A stretch of DNA of 64,000 nucleotides from Mycobacterium sp. ITM-2016-00317 (GTDB taxonomy: Bacteria; Actinomycetota; Actinomycetes; Mycobacteriales; Mycobacteriaceae). The stretch spans positions 5,642,001 to 5,706,000 of the forward strand of contig NZ_CP134399.1 in the NCBI RefSeq assembly GCF_002968295.1, given 5' to 3'. Position 1 is the stretch's first letter. Every line of letters starts with the position of its first letter. Below, one piece after another: positions 1-7,070 of the stretch. The translations under genes and the position numbers were made by a program. Under the pieces are notes generated by a model. It saw only the letters and a list, made by a program, of their open reading frames with translations. It ran no database searches and had not been told where the DNA came from.

Positions 1-2
1 AG

Positions 3-185
3 CCCGCGTACTTCACCGACGACGAGTACTACGAGAAGCTCGACAAGGAGCTCACCCTGCTCGCCGGAATGCGTGACGAAGGGGTTCGCCGCATCGCGGC
101 CAGGACCGTCGGCCTGTCGGCAGAAGCCAAGCAGGACATCGTGCAGAAAGTCGACGAACTGCGTCGGCGCGAGAATCTCGACTGA
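3..185 (+). CDS. espR: EspR C-terminal part (nucleoid-associated ESX-1 regulator), truncated by window start
   Basis: Only the last 60 codons are present, reading in frame 3 from the window edge to a TGA at 183-185. The visible segment (YFTDDEYYEKLDKEL, then GVRRIAARTVGLS and a C-terminal DELRRRENLD) matches what I remember of the dimerisation region of M. tuberculosis EspR (Rv3849), a 132-residue helix-turn-helix protein that binds many promoters including espACD. The helix-turn-helix itself lies outside the window. Identity is supported by the following order (Rv3850-, Hns-, RraA-, EthA-like genes), as in M. tuberculosis. It converges on the gene ending at 211. An Esp-like operon, the sort of target EspR controls, lies 11 kb downstream. 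Confidence 0.88.
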   Translation, partial: PAYFTDDEYYEKLDKELTLLAGMRDEGVRRIAARTVGLSAEAKQDIVQKVDELRRRENLD

Positions 186-210
186 TTAGCCTCGCGGCGG
201 TTGTCCGCGC

Positions 211-1398
211 TCAGTCGGCAACCGCGCCGCCGCCGGCGTGTTCCGGGACGGCATCGAAGGCACCAGCGGTCAGGCAGCGGTACTGACGCGCGATCTCCAG
301 AATCCACTCGCGATCCGAGTACGTAGCGGGCTGACGCAACCACGCCAGCCCAGGGAATTTCTCGCGTCCGTCGCCCGCGGCGCCGTGCTGTCCCTCGTGG
401 ATCCACGCCGCAACGGCAGTCGCCTGCTCGGCCGGGGACACGTCAGGGGCCTCCAGCTCAGCCCGTTCGACGAGTTCGTCCAGATCGGTGACCTCGGCGC
501 CGCTGCTGTCGACCGGACGTAGGGCGCCGTCGGCGGCGGTGGCCTCCAGGAACAGCGCATCCGAGATCAACGACATCCGCTCGGCCACCCGGAAGACCAG
601 CGGGCCGCGCGGCCGGACACCGATCCCCACGTCGGGGTGGCGCCGGCCCAGTTCGTCGAGCAGCGGCTCGATCAGGCGCAGCTCCCGGCGGGCGCCGACC
701 CAGTCCTCCAGACTGGGCAGCAGGGATCCCGCCGCGACGATCAGCATCGCGCAGCCCAGCAGCGTAGCCGCGGCGCCGATGCCCACCAGCTCGGTCGTGC
801 CCACCGCGCGGAGCACGAAGAACGCCAGGGCCAGCACGATCAGCACGATCCCGACGGTGAAGACGAACAGCGCCCGGCCCCTCCTGGTCCGGTTGGAAAG
901 CCGCAGTCCTGCCCATGCCACCAGGCTCAGGGCCAGCAGCACGTACAGCAACGGAAGCAGCCACGGCAGCGCGTTTCCGCCGGATCCGAGGTTGCGGCGC
1001 AGGTATTCCTCGGGTGCCATCTCCGGCTGTTTGTCCGCCGACAGGAACATCGCGAAGCTGACGGCGGCGATCACGGCGGCAACTCCGTACTGCGCGATGG
1101 CGATTCGCTTTGCGGTGGCGGGCGCGCGGCTGGAGGAGACGGTGGTGATCATCACGCAGCTACCGGCCGCGCAGGCCACCAACGCGACCTGGCTGAGCCC
1201 CATCGAGATGTTGGGCCAGCGCAGCACGGTGTCGACGAGCAGCGTCAGCGGCGGCCAGTTGAGCGCTGCGACCACGCCGAGGCTGCCGAGCGCCAGGATC
1301 ATCGCAGTGCTCACCAACGACTGCTTGTTGACCAGCGCCCAGCCGATACGGAGGCCTGTGGCCAGCCCGAGGAGGCCGGCGATCACCCAGACGATCAA
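211..1398 (-). CDS. Polytopic membrane protein, MAB_1171c/DUF6545-like putative transporter
   Basis: The 395-residue protein begins with a hydrophobic segment straight after the start (MIVWVIAGLLGLATG) and has about seven membrane helices over residues 1-235, followed by a soluble acidic C-terminal domain of about 155 residues that should be cytoplasmic. This layout resembles the MAB_1171c family of putative transporters with a DUF6545 tail, whose function is unknown. Its start overlaps the stop of the IrrE-like protease gene by 4 nt, so the two are translationally coupled. In actinobacteria this pair often accompanies an XRE-type regulator; here the nearest such protein is EspR on the opposite strand. 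Family assignment is from memory of the layout, not from a search. Confidence 0.65.
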   Translation of the reverse strand: MIVWVIAGLLGLATGLRIGWALVNKQSLVSTAMILALGSLGVVAALNWPPLTLLVDTVLRWPNISMGLSQVALVACAAGSCVMITTVSSSRAPATAKRIAIAQYGVAAVIAAVSFAMFLSADKQPEMAPEEYLRRNLGSGGNALPWLLPLLYVLLALSLVAWAGLRLSNRTRRGRALFVFTVGIVLIVLALAFFVLRAVGTTELVGIGAAATLLGCAMLIVAAGSLLPSLEDWVGARRELRLIEPLLDELGRRHPDVGIGVRPRGPLVFRVAERMSLISDALFLEATAADGALRPVDSSGAEVTDLDELVERAELEAPDVSPAEQATAVAAWIHEGQHGAAGDGREKFPGLAWLRQPATYSDREWILEIARQYRCLTAGAFDAVPEHAGGGAVAD

Positions 1399-1886
1399 CC
1401 AAACGCCTCTCCGAGCCGGACCTGGACGATCGAGGCGCGGTCCGAAGGCAGGCGCCCCAGCCGATAGATCAGCAGCGCCGCGAAGTCCTCGGCCTCCTGT
1501 TCGGCCTCCTCGCCGCTGGGCCCCATGCAGCCGGTGCGCTGGTTGAGCATGTATCCGATCAGGTCGGAGCTGGCGAGCTCGGTGTTGTCGAGCGCGGCCT
1601 GGACGACCGGGATGCCTTCGTGCCCCAGCACCAGATGACCCAGTTCATGGGCGAGCGTGCGATCCCAGGCCGGAAGGCCCTGCTGGATCAGGAAGACGTC
1701 ACGGTCGGCGTACTGTCGCCACTGCCCGCACACCCCGGGCGGCAGTTCGGCCGTCGCGAGTTCGATGGGCCGGCCGCGGCTCTCGCTGACCGCCTCGACC
1801 AACCGAGGCAGTGAGACCTCCCCCTGCCGCGGGGCCAGGTCGAGCACTTCACCGACCGCGCGCGTGACGCTGCGGCTCGCGGGCAT
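1395..1886 (-). CDS. ImmA/IrrE-type metallopeptidase (DUF955)
   Basis: The 163-residue protein carries the zinc-protease signature HELGH at residues 80-84 within AHELGHLVLGH, typical of the ImmA/IrrE (DUF955) family, which cleaves or inactivates XRE-type repressors in phage and stress circuits. It lacks the N-terminal helix-turn-helix some relatives carry. The ATG at 1886 is preferred because a strong GAGGGAGGGGG ribosome site lies just upstream; an upstream ATG at 1913 is possible. It overlaps the downstream membrane-protein gene by 4 nt. The substrate is not identifiable from sequence; EspR, an XRE-like protein encoded next door, is only a speculative candidate. Confidence 0.78.
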   Translation of the reverse strand: MPASRSVTRAVGEVLDLAPRQGEVSLPRLVEAVSESRGRPIELATAELPPGVCGQWRQYADRDVFLIQQGLPAWDRTLAHELGHLVLGHEGIPVVQAALDNTELASSDLIGYMLNQRTGCMGPSGEEAEQEAEDFAALLIYRLGRLPSDRASIVQVRLGEAFG

Positions 1887-1950
1887 GAATCCCCCTCCCT
1901 CTCGCTGGATCAACTATGCGCTGCCCGTCCCGGCGGGATGGGCAGAACCG

Positions 1951-2856
1951 TCAGTTCACGAAGCGCGCGGTCCGTCCTGGCCGCACCCCCTGGCCGGCTT
2001 TTGCCTGGCGATATCCGACCAGGCCGCCCGCCCCGGTCAGGGCGAGCAACCCGGCCAGCCCGGGTAGGGCAAGCGCCGCGATCTGGGATAACCCGGCGCC
2101 GCGCAGATACTCGCCGTAACCTGCGCGCGCCGCCGTCGCGGGAAGCGCCGCTTCGCCGGTGGCGGGGGCCGGCGCGGCGGCGGACCGGCGCGGCGGCGGG
2201 GGCTCGGCGACCCGTCCCGCTCCCCCGGATGCACCGGTTCCCGAACCGACGCCGACCGGGACAGACGGCGGCGCGGGACCGATGCCGGGCACGGTCACGA
2301 CGATCGGCACGCTGATCGGGGCCTCCGGGACGTCGCCGGCGGCGCCGACACCCGGAACGGCGTCGAGTACGTCCGGTGGTTCCCCGGTCGGGAGTCCGGC
2401 GCCGGGTCCGACCACGCCACCCGGGACCGGCCGGATAGACGGCATCCCTTCCGGTGGCCGGTCTCCGTAGACGCCGTCGGATCGGGGGAGATCCCCGGGT
2501 TGACCGGGCCACGGCCAGCCCGGGGCGCAGTCCGGGTCGTCGTCCTCGGGCGCGTCGCCGGGTTGGACGCCCGGCGGATCGGTGTCGGCGTCCTCAGCGG
2601 GGTCCTCGACGGGATCGGCGGGGTCGTCCACTGGGTGTTCGGGGTCGTCCAGGGGGTGTTCGGGGTCGTCCACGGGGTCGCTGTCCACGGGGTCCCGGCC
2701 GTCGTCCGGGAGGTCGGGGCGTTCGGCATCCCCGTCAGCGCCACTGACCACGCCGTCGGTGGCGGTCGATCCCGTCTCGGCCGAAGCGGTCGGGACACCG
2801 CCCATGAGCAGGCCGGACAGCACCAGAGCGGTTGCTGCAACGACCCGCGCACCCAC
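1951..2856 (-). CDS. Secreted Pro/Asp-rich surface protein with C-terminal GYRQA membrane anchor
   Basis: This 301-residue protein has an N-terminal signal (ARVVAATALVLSGLLMG), then a very acidic region of DDPEHP/VDDP repeats, a proline/glycine/valine-rich middle, and near the C-terminus one hydrophobic helix (ALALPGLAGLLALTGAGG) followed by LVGYRQAKAGQ and a basic tail ending RFVN. Disorder plus a C-terminal helix and basic tail suggests an exported protein held in the membrane with most of its chain outside. A second protein of the same design lies at 54279-55337. GTG at 2856 is chosen because a GAAGGGGG ribosome site precedes it and the signal peptide starts there. Function unknown. Confidence 0.7.
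   Translation of the reverse strand: MGARVVAATALVLSGLLMGGVPTASAETGSTATDGVVSGADGDAERPDLPDDGRDPVDSDPVDDPEHPLDDPEHPVDDPADPVEDPAEDADTDPPGVQPGDAPEDDDPDCAPGWPWPGQPGDLPRSDGVYGDRPPEGMPSIRPVPGGVVGPGAGLPTGEPPDVLDAVPGVGAAGDVPEAPISVPIVVTVPGIGPAPPSVPVGVGSGTGASGGAGRVAEPPPPRRSAAAPAPATGEAALPATAARAGYGEYLRGAGLSQIAALALPGLAGLLALTGAGGLVGYRQAKAGQGVRPGRTARFVN
2620..2680. repeat. 21-bp tandem repeat inside the surface-protein gene
   Basis: The 11-mer GGGGTCGTCCA recurs at 2620, 2641 and 2662 with a period of 21 bp (first copy has one difference at its edge), encoding the in-frame DDPEHPLDDPEHPVDD stretch of the minus-strand protein. The exact 21-bp spacing keeps the frame, so copy number could vary without breaking the gene. 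Confidence 0.65.
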
Positions 2857-3068
2857 GCCGCCACCCCCTTCGGCGGACCGGCCGCCGTCTGACCACGATG
2901 TGGGTCGATTCTCGCACAATCGGCGTGTTTCGTTTGCTGCGACGATCACACCGGCCGGCGGGGCGGGGCGCGAGGACATCCTGTCCGGCGGTGAACGCTA
3001 ATGTTGATCACCGTCACCGCCGGTTGTCCGGCGGAATGTGCTCATGAGTTGACCGGGAGGCCGCAGGG

Positions 3069-3725
3069 ATGAGTCTGTTCAAACGACGTAAATCCCGCGC
3101 TACCCGAAGGGCCGAGGCCCGCGCCATCAAGGCCAAGGCGAAGCTCGAAGCGAGGCTGTCGGCCAAGAACGAGGTGCGCCGATTCAAATCCGAGCAGAAG
3201 GCGCAGGCCCGCGCACTCCGCTCACAGCTGAAGGCGCAGCGCGAGAGCGACCGGGCCGCGCTGAAGGTAGCTGAAACGCAGCTGAAGGCGGCGCAGGAGG
3301 GCAAGTTGTTCTCTCCCAGCCGAATCCGGAGGGCGCTCACCGTCTCGCGTTTGCTGGCTCCGGTGGTGGTGCCGCTGGTGTACCGCGCGTCGATCTCCGC
3401 GCGCGGTTTGATCGACGAGCGCCGCGCGGACCGGCTGGGGGTGCCGCTGAGCCAGCTCGGCCAGTTCTCCGGGCACGGCGCGCAGCTGTCGGCCCGCATC
3501 AGCGGCGCCGAGCACTCGCTGCGGCTGATCGCCGAGAAGAAGCCGAAGGACGCCGAGACCAAGCAGTTCGTCACCGCCATCACCGAGCGGCTGACCGATC
3601 TGAACGCCGCCGTCGCGGCGGCCGAGAACATGCCGTCGGCCCGCAGGCGCGCCGCGCACGCGGCGATCGCCGAGCAACTCGACGGCATCGACGCCGACCT
3701 GATGGCCCGGCTGGGCGTGGTCTGA
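3069..3725 (+). CDS. Rv3850-like basic coiled-coil protein (DUF6474)
   Basis: The 218-residue protein has a highly basic, alpha-helical N-terminus (residues 1-75, repeated KAKAKLEARLSAK-type segments rich in Lys, Arg, Ala and Gln) expected to form a coiled coil, then a short moderately hydrophobic segment near residues 95-112 (LLAPVVVPLVYRAS) and an alanine-rich helical C-terminus. Length and position directly after espR match M. tuberculosis Rv3850 (218 residues by memory), a conserved protein of unknown function. ATG start with GGGAGG upstream at 3055-3060. No signal peptide. It is followed after 4 nt by a membrane-protein gene, so co-transcription is likely. Confidence 0.75.
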   Translation: MSLFKRRKSRATRRAEARAIKAKAKLEARLSAKNEVRRFKSEQKAQARALRSQLKAQRESDRAALKVAETQLKAAQEGKLFSPSRIRRALTVSRLLAPVVVPLVYRASISARGLIDERRADRLGVPLSQLGQFSGHGAQLSARISGAEHSLRLIAEKKPKDAETKQFVTAITERLTDLNAAVAAAENMPSARRRAAHAAIAEQLDGIDADLMARLGVV

Positions 3726-3729
3726 CCCG

Positions 3730-4242
3730 TTGTCCGGAGCCCCGGCGCGACTGCGCGGCGCGGCTGCAGGTCTGCTGACGGCAGCCCTGACGCTGGCCGC
3801 GCACAGTGTCGGCGGCGGGGTCGTCCCAGCGGGCGCGTCGACGGTGCTGCTGGCACTGATCGCGGTGATGGTCGCGGCCCTGGCCTCGACGATCCCCCGA
3901 GCCGACGGTGTGCCGGTGCTGGTGAGCCTGCTCGGCGCCGGTCAGCTGGCCGGCCATGCGACGCTCGCGGCCCAGCACCACACGCACGCCGCACCGCCCG
4001 CGTGGGCGATGGCGTCGGCCCACACGCTGGCGGTCCTGATCGGGGCGGCGTTGATCGTCGCCGGGGCGCGGTTGTGCCGTGCGCTGTCGGCGGCCGTGCG
4101 CCTGGTCAGAGCCCGCAGTCTGCCGTCGCCGGCCGCGCGGGGGAACGTCGCCGCCAGGTTCGCCGAGCATCCGATGCGGTCGGCTCTGCTGCTGGCCTGC
4201 TCGATGTCGCATCGGGGACCACCGGTCGCGCTGCCCCGCTGA
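3730..4242 (+). CDS. Small polytopic membrane protein next to copC
   Basis: The 170-residue protein begins at a TTG 4 nt after the preceding stop. It shows about four hydrophobic segments in its first 120 residues (GLLTAALTLAAHSVGG; STVLLALIAVMVAALAST; VLVSLLGAGQLAGHA; AHTLAVLIGAALIVAGA) and a histidine-rich loop (QHHTHAAPP). The C-terminal 50 residues are basic and probably cytoplasmic. It lies between the Rv3850-like gene and copC/copD. The exposed histidines and the copper-handling neighbours make a role in metal handling possible, but that is inference from context only. I do not recognise a named family. Confidence 0.6.
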   Translation: MSGAPARLRGAAAGLLTAALTLAAHSVGGGVVPAGASTVLLALIAVMVAALASTIPRADGVPVLVSLLGAGQLAGHATLAAQHHTHAAPPAWAMASAHTLAVLIGAALIVAGARLCRALSAAVRLVRARSLPSPAARGNVAARFAEHPMRSALLLACSMSHRGPPVALPR

Positions 4243-4277
4243 CCGAGACCTTCCGATCGACCGAGAAAGCCAATCGA

Positions 4278-4841
4278 ATGACTGCAGTACCGCGTGCGAT
4301 GCACGCATTCCTGGTGGTGGCCGTGGTGTTCGGCCTCGCCGCCGCCGCGCTGGGCTCCGCCACATCGGCATGGGCGCACGCCGCCCGCATCGCCAGCGAC
4401 CCCGCGGAGAACGCCGAGTTGGCGCTCCCCCCCGCCACGGTGAGCGCGACGTTCAACGAATCCATGCAATCCAGGTTCGCCGCGATGACCGTTATCGGCC
4501 CGGACGGTGACCAGTGGTCGGAGGCCGATGTCACCGTCGACGGCGCGGTGATCAGCGTGCCGGTCCGGCCCGGCGGCCCCGCAGGCGATTACACGGTGAA
4601 CTACCGCGCCACCTCCGCCGACGGCCACGTGGTGACGGGATCGTGGTCCTACCGCGTCCTGGCCGCCGGCACGCCGGACGCCGCCGGCACCCCGGCACCG
4701 GCAAGCCCCGCCGCGCCGCCGGCGGCCGCACCCGCCGAAACAGACGGCTCCGACGGCGGGGTGCCGGTCTGGCCGTTCGTGGCGGCGGTCGCGGCACTGG
4801 TCGCGGCGGCAGCGGTCTGGGCGGTCCGGCGCCGCTCGTGA
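4278..4841 (+). CDS. copC: CopC-domain copper-binding exported protein with C-terminal membrane anchor
   Basis: The 187-residue protein has a cleavable signal ending ATSAWA, after which the mature chain would begin with HAARI; an N-terminal histidine is the Cu(II) ligand in CopC proteins. The Asp/His pair expected later in the fold is visible in SADGHVVTGSWSYRV. Core motifs of the family (ASDPAENAEL, NESMQS) follow the usual order. The C-terminal third is an Ala/Pro linker and a transmembrane helix with a basic end (VWAVRRRS), so it should be tethered outside the membrane. The stop overlaps the GTG of copD by 4 nt, consistent with periplasmic copper delivery to CopD. Confidence 0.82.
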   Translation: MTAVPRAMHAFLVVAVVFGLAAAALGSATSAWAHAARIASDPAENAELALPPATVSATFNESMQSRFAAMTVIGPDGDQWSEADVTVDGAVISVPVRPGGPAGDYTVNYRATSADGHVVTGSWSYRVLAAGTPDAAGTPAPASPAAPPAAAPAETDGSDGGVPVWPFVAAVAALVAAAAVWAVRRRS

Positions 4842-5761
4842 TCTCCGTGCGGGCGGTGGCGGGCGGTGCGCTTGTCACCCTCGCCGGATGTGTCGCGGCC
4901 TGGGCATTGGCGTTCCCCTCCGGTCCGCTGGGCCCGGCGCTGGTGCGGACGCTCGCCGACGCCGCGGCCGTGGTCACCGTCGGTGCGGCCGTCGTTCCGG
5001 CACTGGACGGTGCGCGGTACCGCGAGAACCTGGCCCGCCGCGCCACCGCACCGCTGGTGGTGGCCTCGGCGGTGTGGGTGGTCGCCGAGCTCGTACGGCT
5101 CGTCCTGGCGGCGTCCGAAGCCTCGGGCGTCCCGGTCGGCCGGCTGGGGTGGGCGCCGACCTGGGACTTCGCCGTGCACACCGCGGCGGGCCGCGCGACG
5201 GTGCTCACCCTGGTCGCCGCGGCGGCGGTGTGTGGGCTGGCCGTGACGGCCCTCCGGTCCGGCCCGGCGGGCATCCTGACTGCGGGACTGGCCGGCGTCG
5301 GCATCGTGGGACACCCGCTGACCGGTCACCTGTCGGACAGCGCGCTCGGCGGTCTCGCGGTCGCCGTGCACGCCCTCGCGGCGGCGGTCTGGTGCGGGAC
5401 GCTGGCCGCGCTGGTGCTCACCGTCGACCACCGCGGCCAGTGGGCGCGGGTGCTTCCGCGCTTCTCCCGGCTGTCGCTGGTGTGTGTGGTCGCTCTGCTG
5501 GTCGGGGGTGTCGCGGCGGGTCTGACGGTGCTGCAATCGCCCGCCGGCCTGCTCACCACCGGTTACGGCAGGCTGCTGTCGGCCAAGATCCTGCTCACTG
5601 TGCTGCTCGTGGTGCTGGCGTGGCGCAACCGTGAGCTGTGGCTGCCCGCCGCCCGGACCCACCGCAGCACCGCCGCGGTGTCGCGCACCCGGGCCTACAC
5701 CGAACTGGCGGTGATGGCGGTGACCGTGGCGGCCGCTGCGACGCTGTCGGTGACCGGCTGA
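4838..5761 (+). CDS. copD: CopD-family copper import membrane protein
   Basis: The 307-residue protein has about eight membrane helices, the organisation of the CopD (PF05425) family that moves copper inward together with CopC. The C-terminal half contains family-like features, including a helix with His (GGLAVAVHALAAAVWCGTLAALVL) given here only to locate it and YGRLLSAKILLTVLLVVLAWRN near the end. The GTG at 4838 overlaps the copC stop (GTGA), indicating coupled translation. No copper-responsive operator is obvious upstream. Some actinobacterial relatives are fused to a second domain (CtaG-like); this one is not. Confidence 0.78.
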   Translation: MISVRAVAGGALVTLAGCVAAWALAFPSGPLGPALVRTLADAAAVVTVGAAVVPALDGARYRENLARRATAPLVVASAVWVVAELVRLVLAASEASGVPVGRLGWAPTWDFAVHTAAGRATVLTLVAAAAVCGLAVTALRSGPAGILTAGLAGVGIVGHPLTGHLSDSALGGLAVAVHALAAAVWCGTLAALVLTVDHRGQWARVLPRFSRLSLVCVVALLVGGVAAGLTVLQSPAGLLTTGYGRLLSAKILLTVLLVVLAWRNRELWLPAARTHRSTAAVSRTRAYTELAVMAVTVAAAATLSVTG

Positions 5762-5836
5762 CACCGGGAAGGAGCCGGGTTACCGCCTGGCATGATGGGA
5801 ACACTGCCGGTTGCAGACACTCTCGAAGGAGCACAG

Positions 5837-6271
5837 ATGGCAGACCAGTCGGATCGGCCAGACGAAAGTCCCGATGCCGCAACCCCTGCGGTGCCCCCTC
5901 CGGCACCGCCGGTGAAGAAGGCTGCTGCCAAGAAGGCCGCGCCCGCGAAGAAGGCCCCGGCCAAGAAGGCTGCGGCGAAGAAGGCAGCGCCCGCCAGGAA
6001 AGCCCCGGCCAAGAAGGCCGCTCCCGCCAAGAAAGCCGCACCGCCGGCGAAGGCGGTGCCCGTCCAGCCCGACCTGGCCGCAGCAGCCGAAGAGACTGCC
6101 GCCCAAGCGAAATCGACGGTGGCGACCGCGAGTACGGCGATCTCTGCTCCGGTGCCAGTACCGCCGGACACGGCGGATTCGTCACGTCTACCGCTGGTGG
6201 CGGCGGTGGTCACCGGGATTCTGGCGGTCGTGGTGGTGTTCCTGGCCGCGCGCCACAGCAGCGGGGACTGA
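5837..6271 (+). CDS. hns: Hns (Rv3852-like) Lys/Ala/Pro-repeat protein with C-terminal membrane helix
   Basis: The 144-residue protein opens with an acidic leader (MADQSDRPDES), then about ten KKAA/AKKAP-type repeats (residues 25-75) like those of histone H1 tails, then an AQAKSTV segment, and ends in one hydrophobic helix (LVAAVVTGILAVVVVFLAA) plus a short tail. This is the design of M. tuberculosis Rv3852, annotated as an H-NS-like DNA-binding protein but membrane-anchored. The repeats are tandem at DNA level (AAG/GCC triplets), prone to expansion. The ATG at 5837 follows GAAGGAGC. Position between copD and rraA agrees with Rv3852-Rv3853 order. Confidence 0.82.
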   Translation: MADQSDRPDESPDAATPAVPPPAPPVKKAAAKKAAPAKKAPAKKAAAKKAAPARKAPAKKAAPAKKAAPPAKAVPVQPDLAAAAEETAAQAKSTVATASTAISAPVPVPPDTADSSRLPLVAAVVTGILAVVVVFLAARHSSGD

Positions 6272-6364
6272 GGCGGCCGGCACCGTGGCCGGGATCACCG
6301 CAGCGCGGTGCGGCCTGCTGCACCACCGAGAGGCCCGCTGAGCCGTTCGGCACCAACGGTTTTC

Positions 6365-6457
6365 ATGAGACGACCGGGGCAGGGCGCAGGCCTGGCCGCC
6401 GTCGCGGCTGCGGGGTGGGGGCTCGTCGTGGCCAAGGCGCTGTCGGGGCTGAGATAA
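6365..6457 (+). CDS. Candidate 30-residue small membrane peptide
   Basis: Between hns and rraA an ATG opens 30 codons ending in TAA at 6455-6457. The product starts basic (MRRPGQG) and continues as one hydrophobic helix ([19 protein letters not shown]) with a basic end. No clear ribosome site precedes the ATG. It could be a genuine small membrane protein, the remnant of a longer gene, or chance in alanine-rich DNA. Confidence 0.3.
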   Translation: MRRPGQGAGLAAVAAAGWGLVVAKALSGLR

Positions 6458-6464
6458 TCGCCGG

Positions 6465-6947
6465 GTGACTGTGACACCGCGCCCCACCGCTGACCTGGTC
6501 GACGACATCGGCCCCGACGTCCGCAGCTGCGACCTGCAGCTTCGCCAGTACGGCGGCCGCGAGCAGTTCGCCGGACCGATCACCACGGTGCGGTGTTTCG
6601 AGGACAACGCGCTGCTCAAGTCCGTGCTGTCCGAACCCGGTGACGGCGGGGTGCTGGTGATCGACGGTGGCGGCTCGCTGCACACCGCGCTGGTCGGCGA
6701 CGTGATCGCCGAACTCGGCCGCACCAACGGGTGGTCCGGCCTGATCGTCAACGGCGCGGTGCGTGACGCCGCCACCCTGCGCACCCTCGACATCGGCATC
6801 AAGGCGCTCGGCACGAATCCGCGCAAGAGCACCAAGACCGGCCGGGGCGAGCGCGACGTGGCGGTCGAGTTCGGCGGCGTGGTGTTCGTCCCCGGTCACG
6901 TCGCCCACAGCGATGACGACGGGATCGTCGTCATCGCCGAGGACTGA
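6465..6947 (+). CDS. rraA: RraA-family protein (regulator of RNase E activity A)
   Basis: The 160-residue protein has the RraA (RNase E inhibitor / demethylmenaquinone methyltransferase-like) fold signature: [18 protein letters not shown] at the N-terminus, [13 protein letters not shown], then [18 protein letters not shown], in which the conserved Asn-Gly-x-x-Arg-Asp loop is visible, and a closing [16 protein letters not shown]. Length matches M. tuberculosis Rv3853 (157 residues). In bacteria with RNase E it binds and inhibits the nuclease; related proteins are aldolases, so biochemical activity is not certain. GTG start at 6465. It converges on ethA, whose ancestral stop codon lies 1 nt beyond this gene's TGA. 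Confidence 0.85.
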   Translation: MTVTPRPTADLVDDIGPDVRSCDLQLRQYGGREQFAGPITTVRCFEDNALLKSVLSEPGDGGVLVIDGGGSLHTALVGDVIAELGRTNGWSGLIVNGAVRDAATLRTLDIGIKALGTNPRKSTKTGRGERDVAVEFGGVVFVPGHVAHSDDDGIVVIAED

Positions 6948-7070
6948 TCACGCAGTGGCCGAGACCGCCGCGTCGTGCCGGGTGAACGCCAGCGCGTCGT
7001 CGTCGACCTTGCCGCGCCGGATCAGCTGCAGGTCGAGTAGGTAGTTCTGCTTGAGTCGCCACGGCGCCCG
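6948..7070 (-). pseudogene. ethA: Out-of-frame C-terminal tail of EthA
   Basis: Read in the frame shifted by one base from ethA, this stretch encodes RAPWRLKQNYLLDLQLIRRG and on to a TGA at 6948-6950, which aligns with the C-terminus I recall for EthA (TPWRLNQNYL...LIRRGKIDD). It is the end of the ancestral gene, separated from it by a one-base deficit near 7070/7071, where a CCG run would need one more base. With that base restored EthA would be about 491 residues, the usual length. Confidence 0.8.

Noticed and set aside
5880..6060. Repetitive AAG/GCC DNA as a possible CRISPR or mobile repeat
   Set aside because: It is coding triplet repetition for the Lys/Ala/Pro tail of the Hns protein, without spacers.
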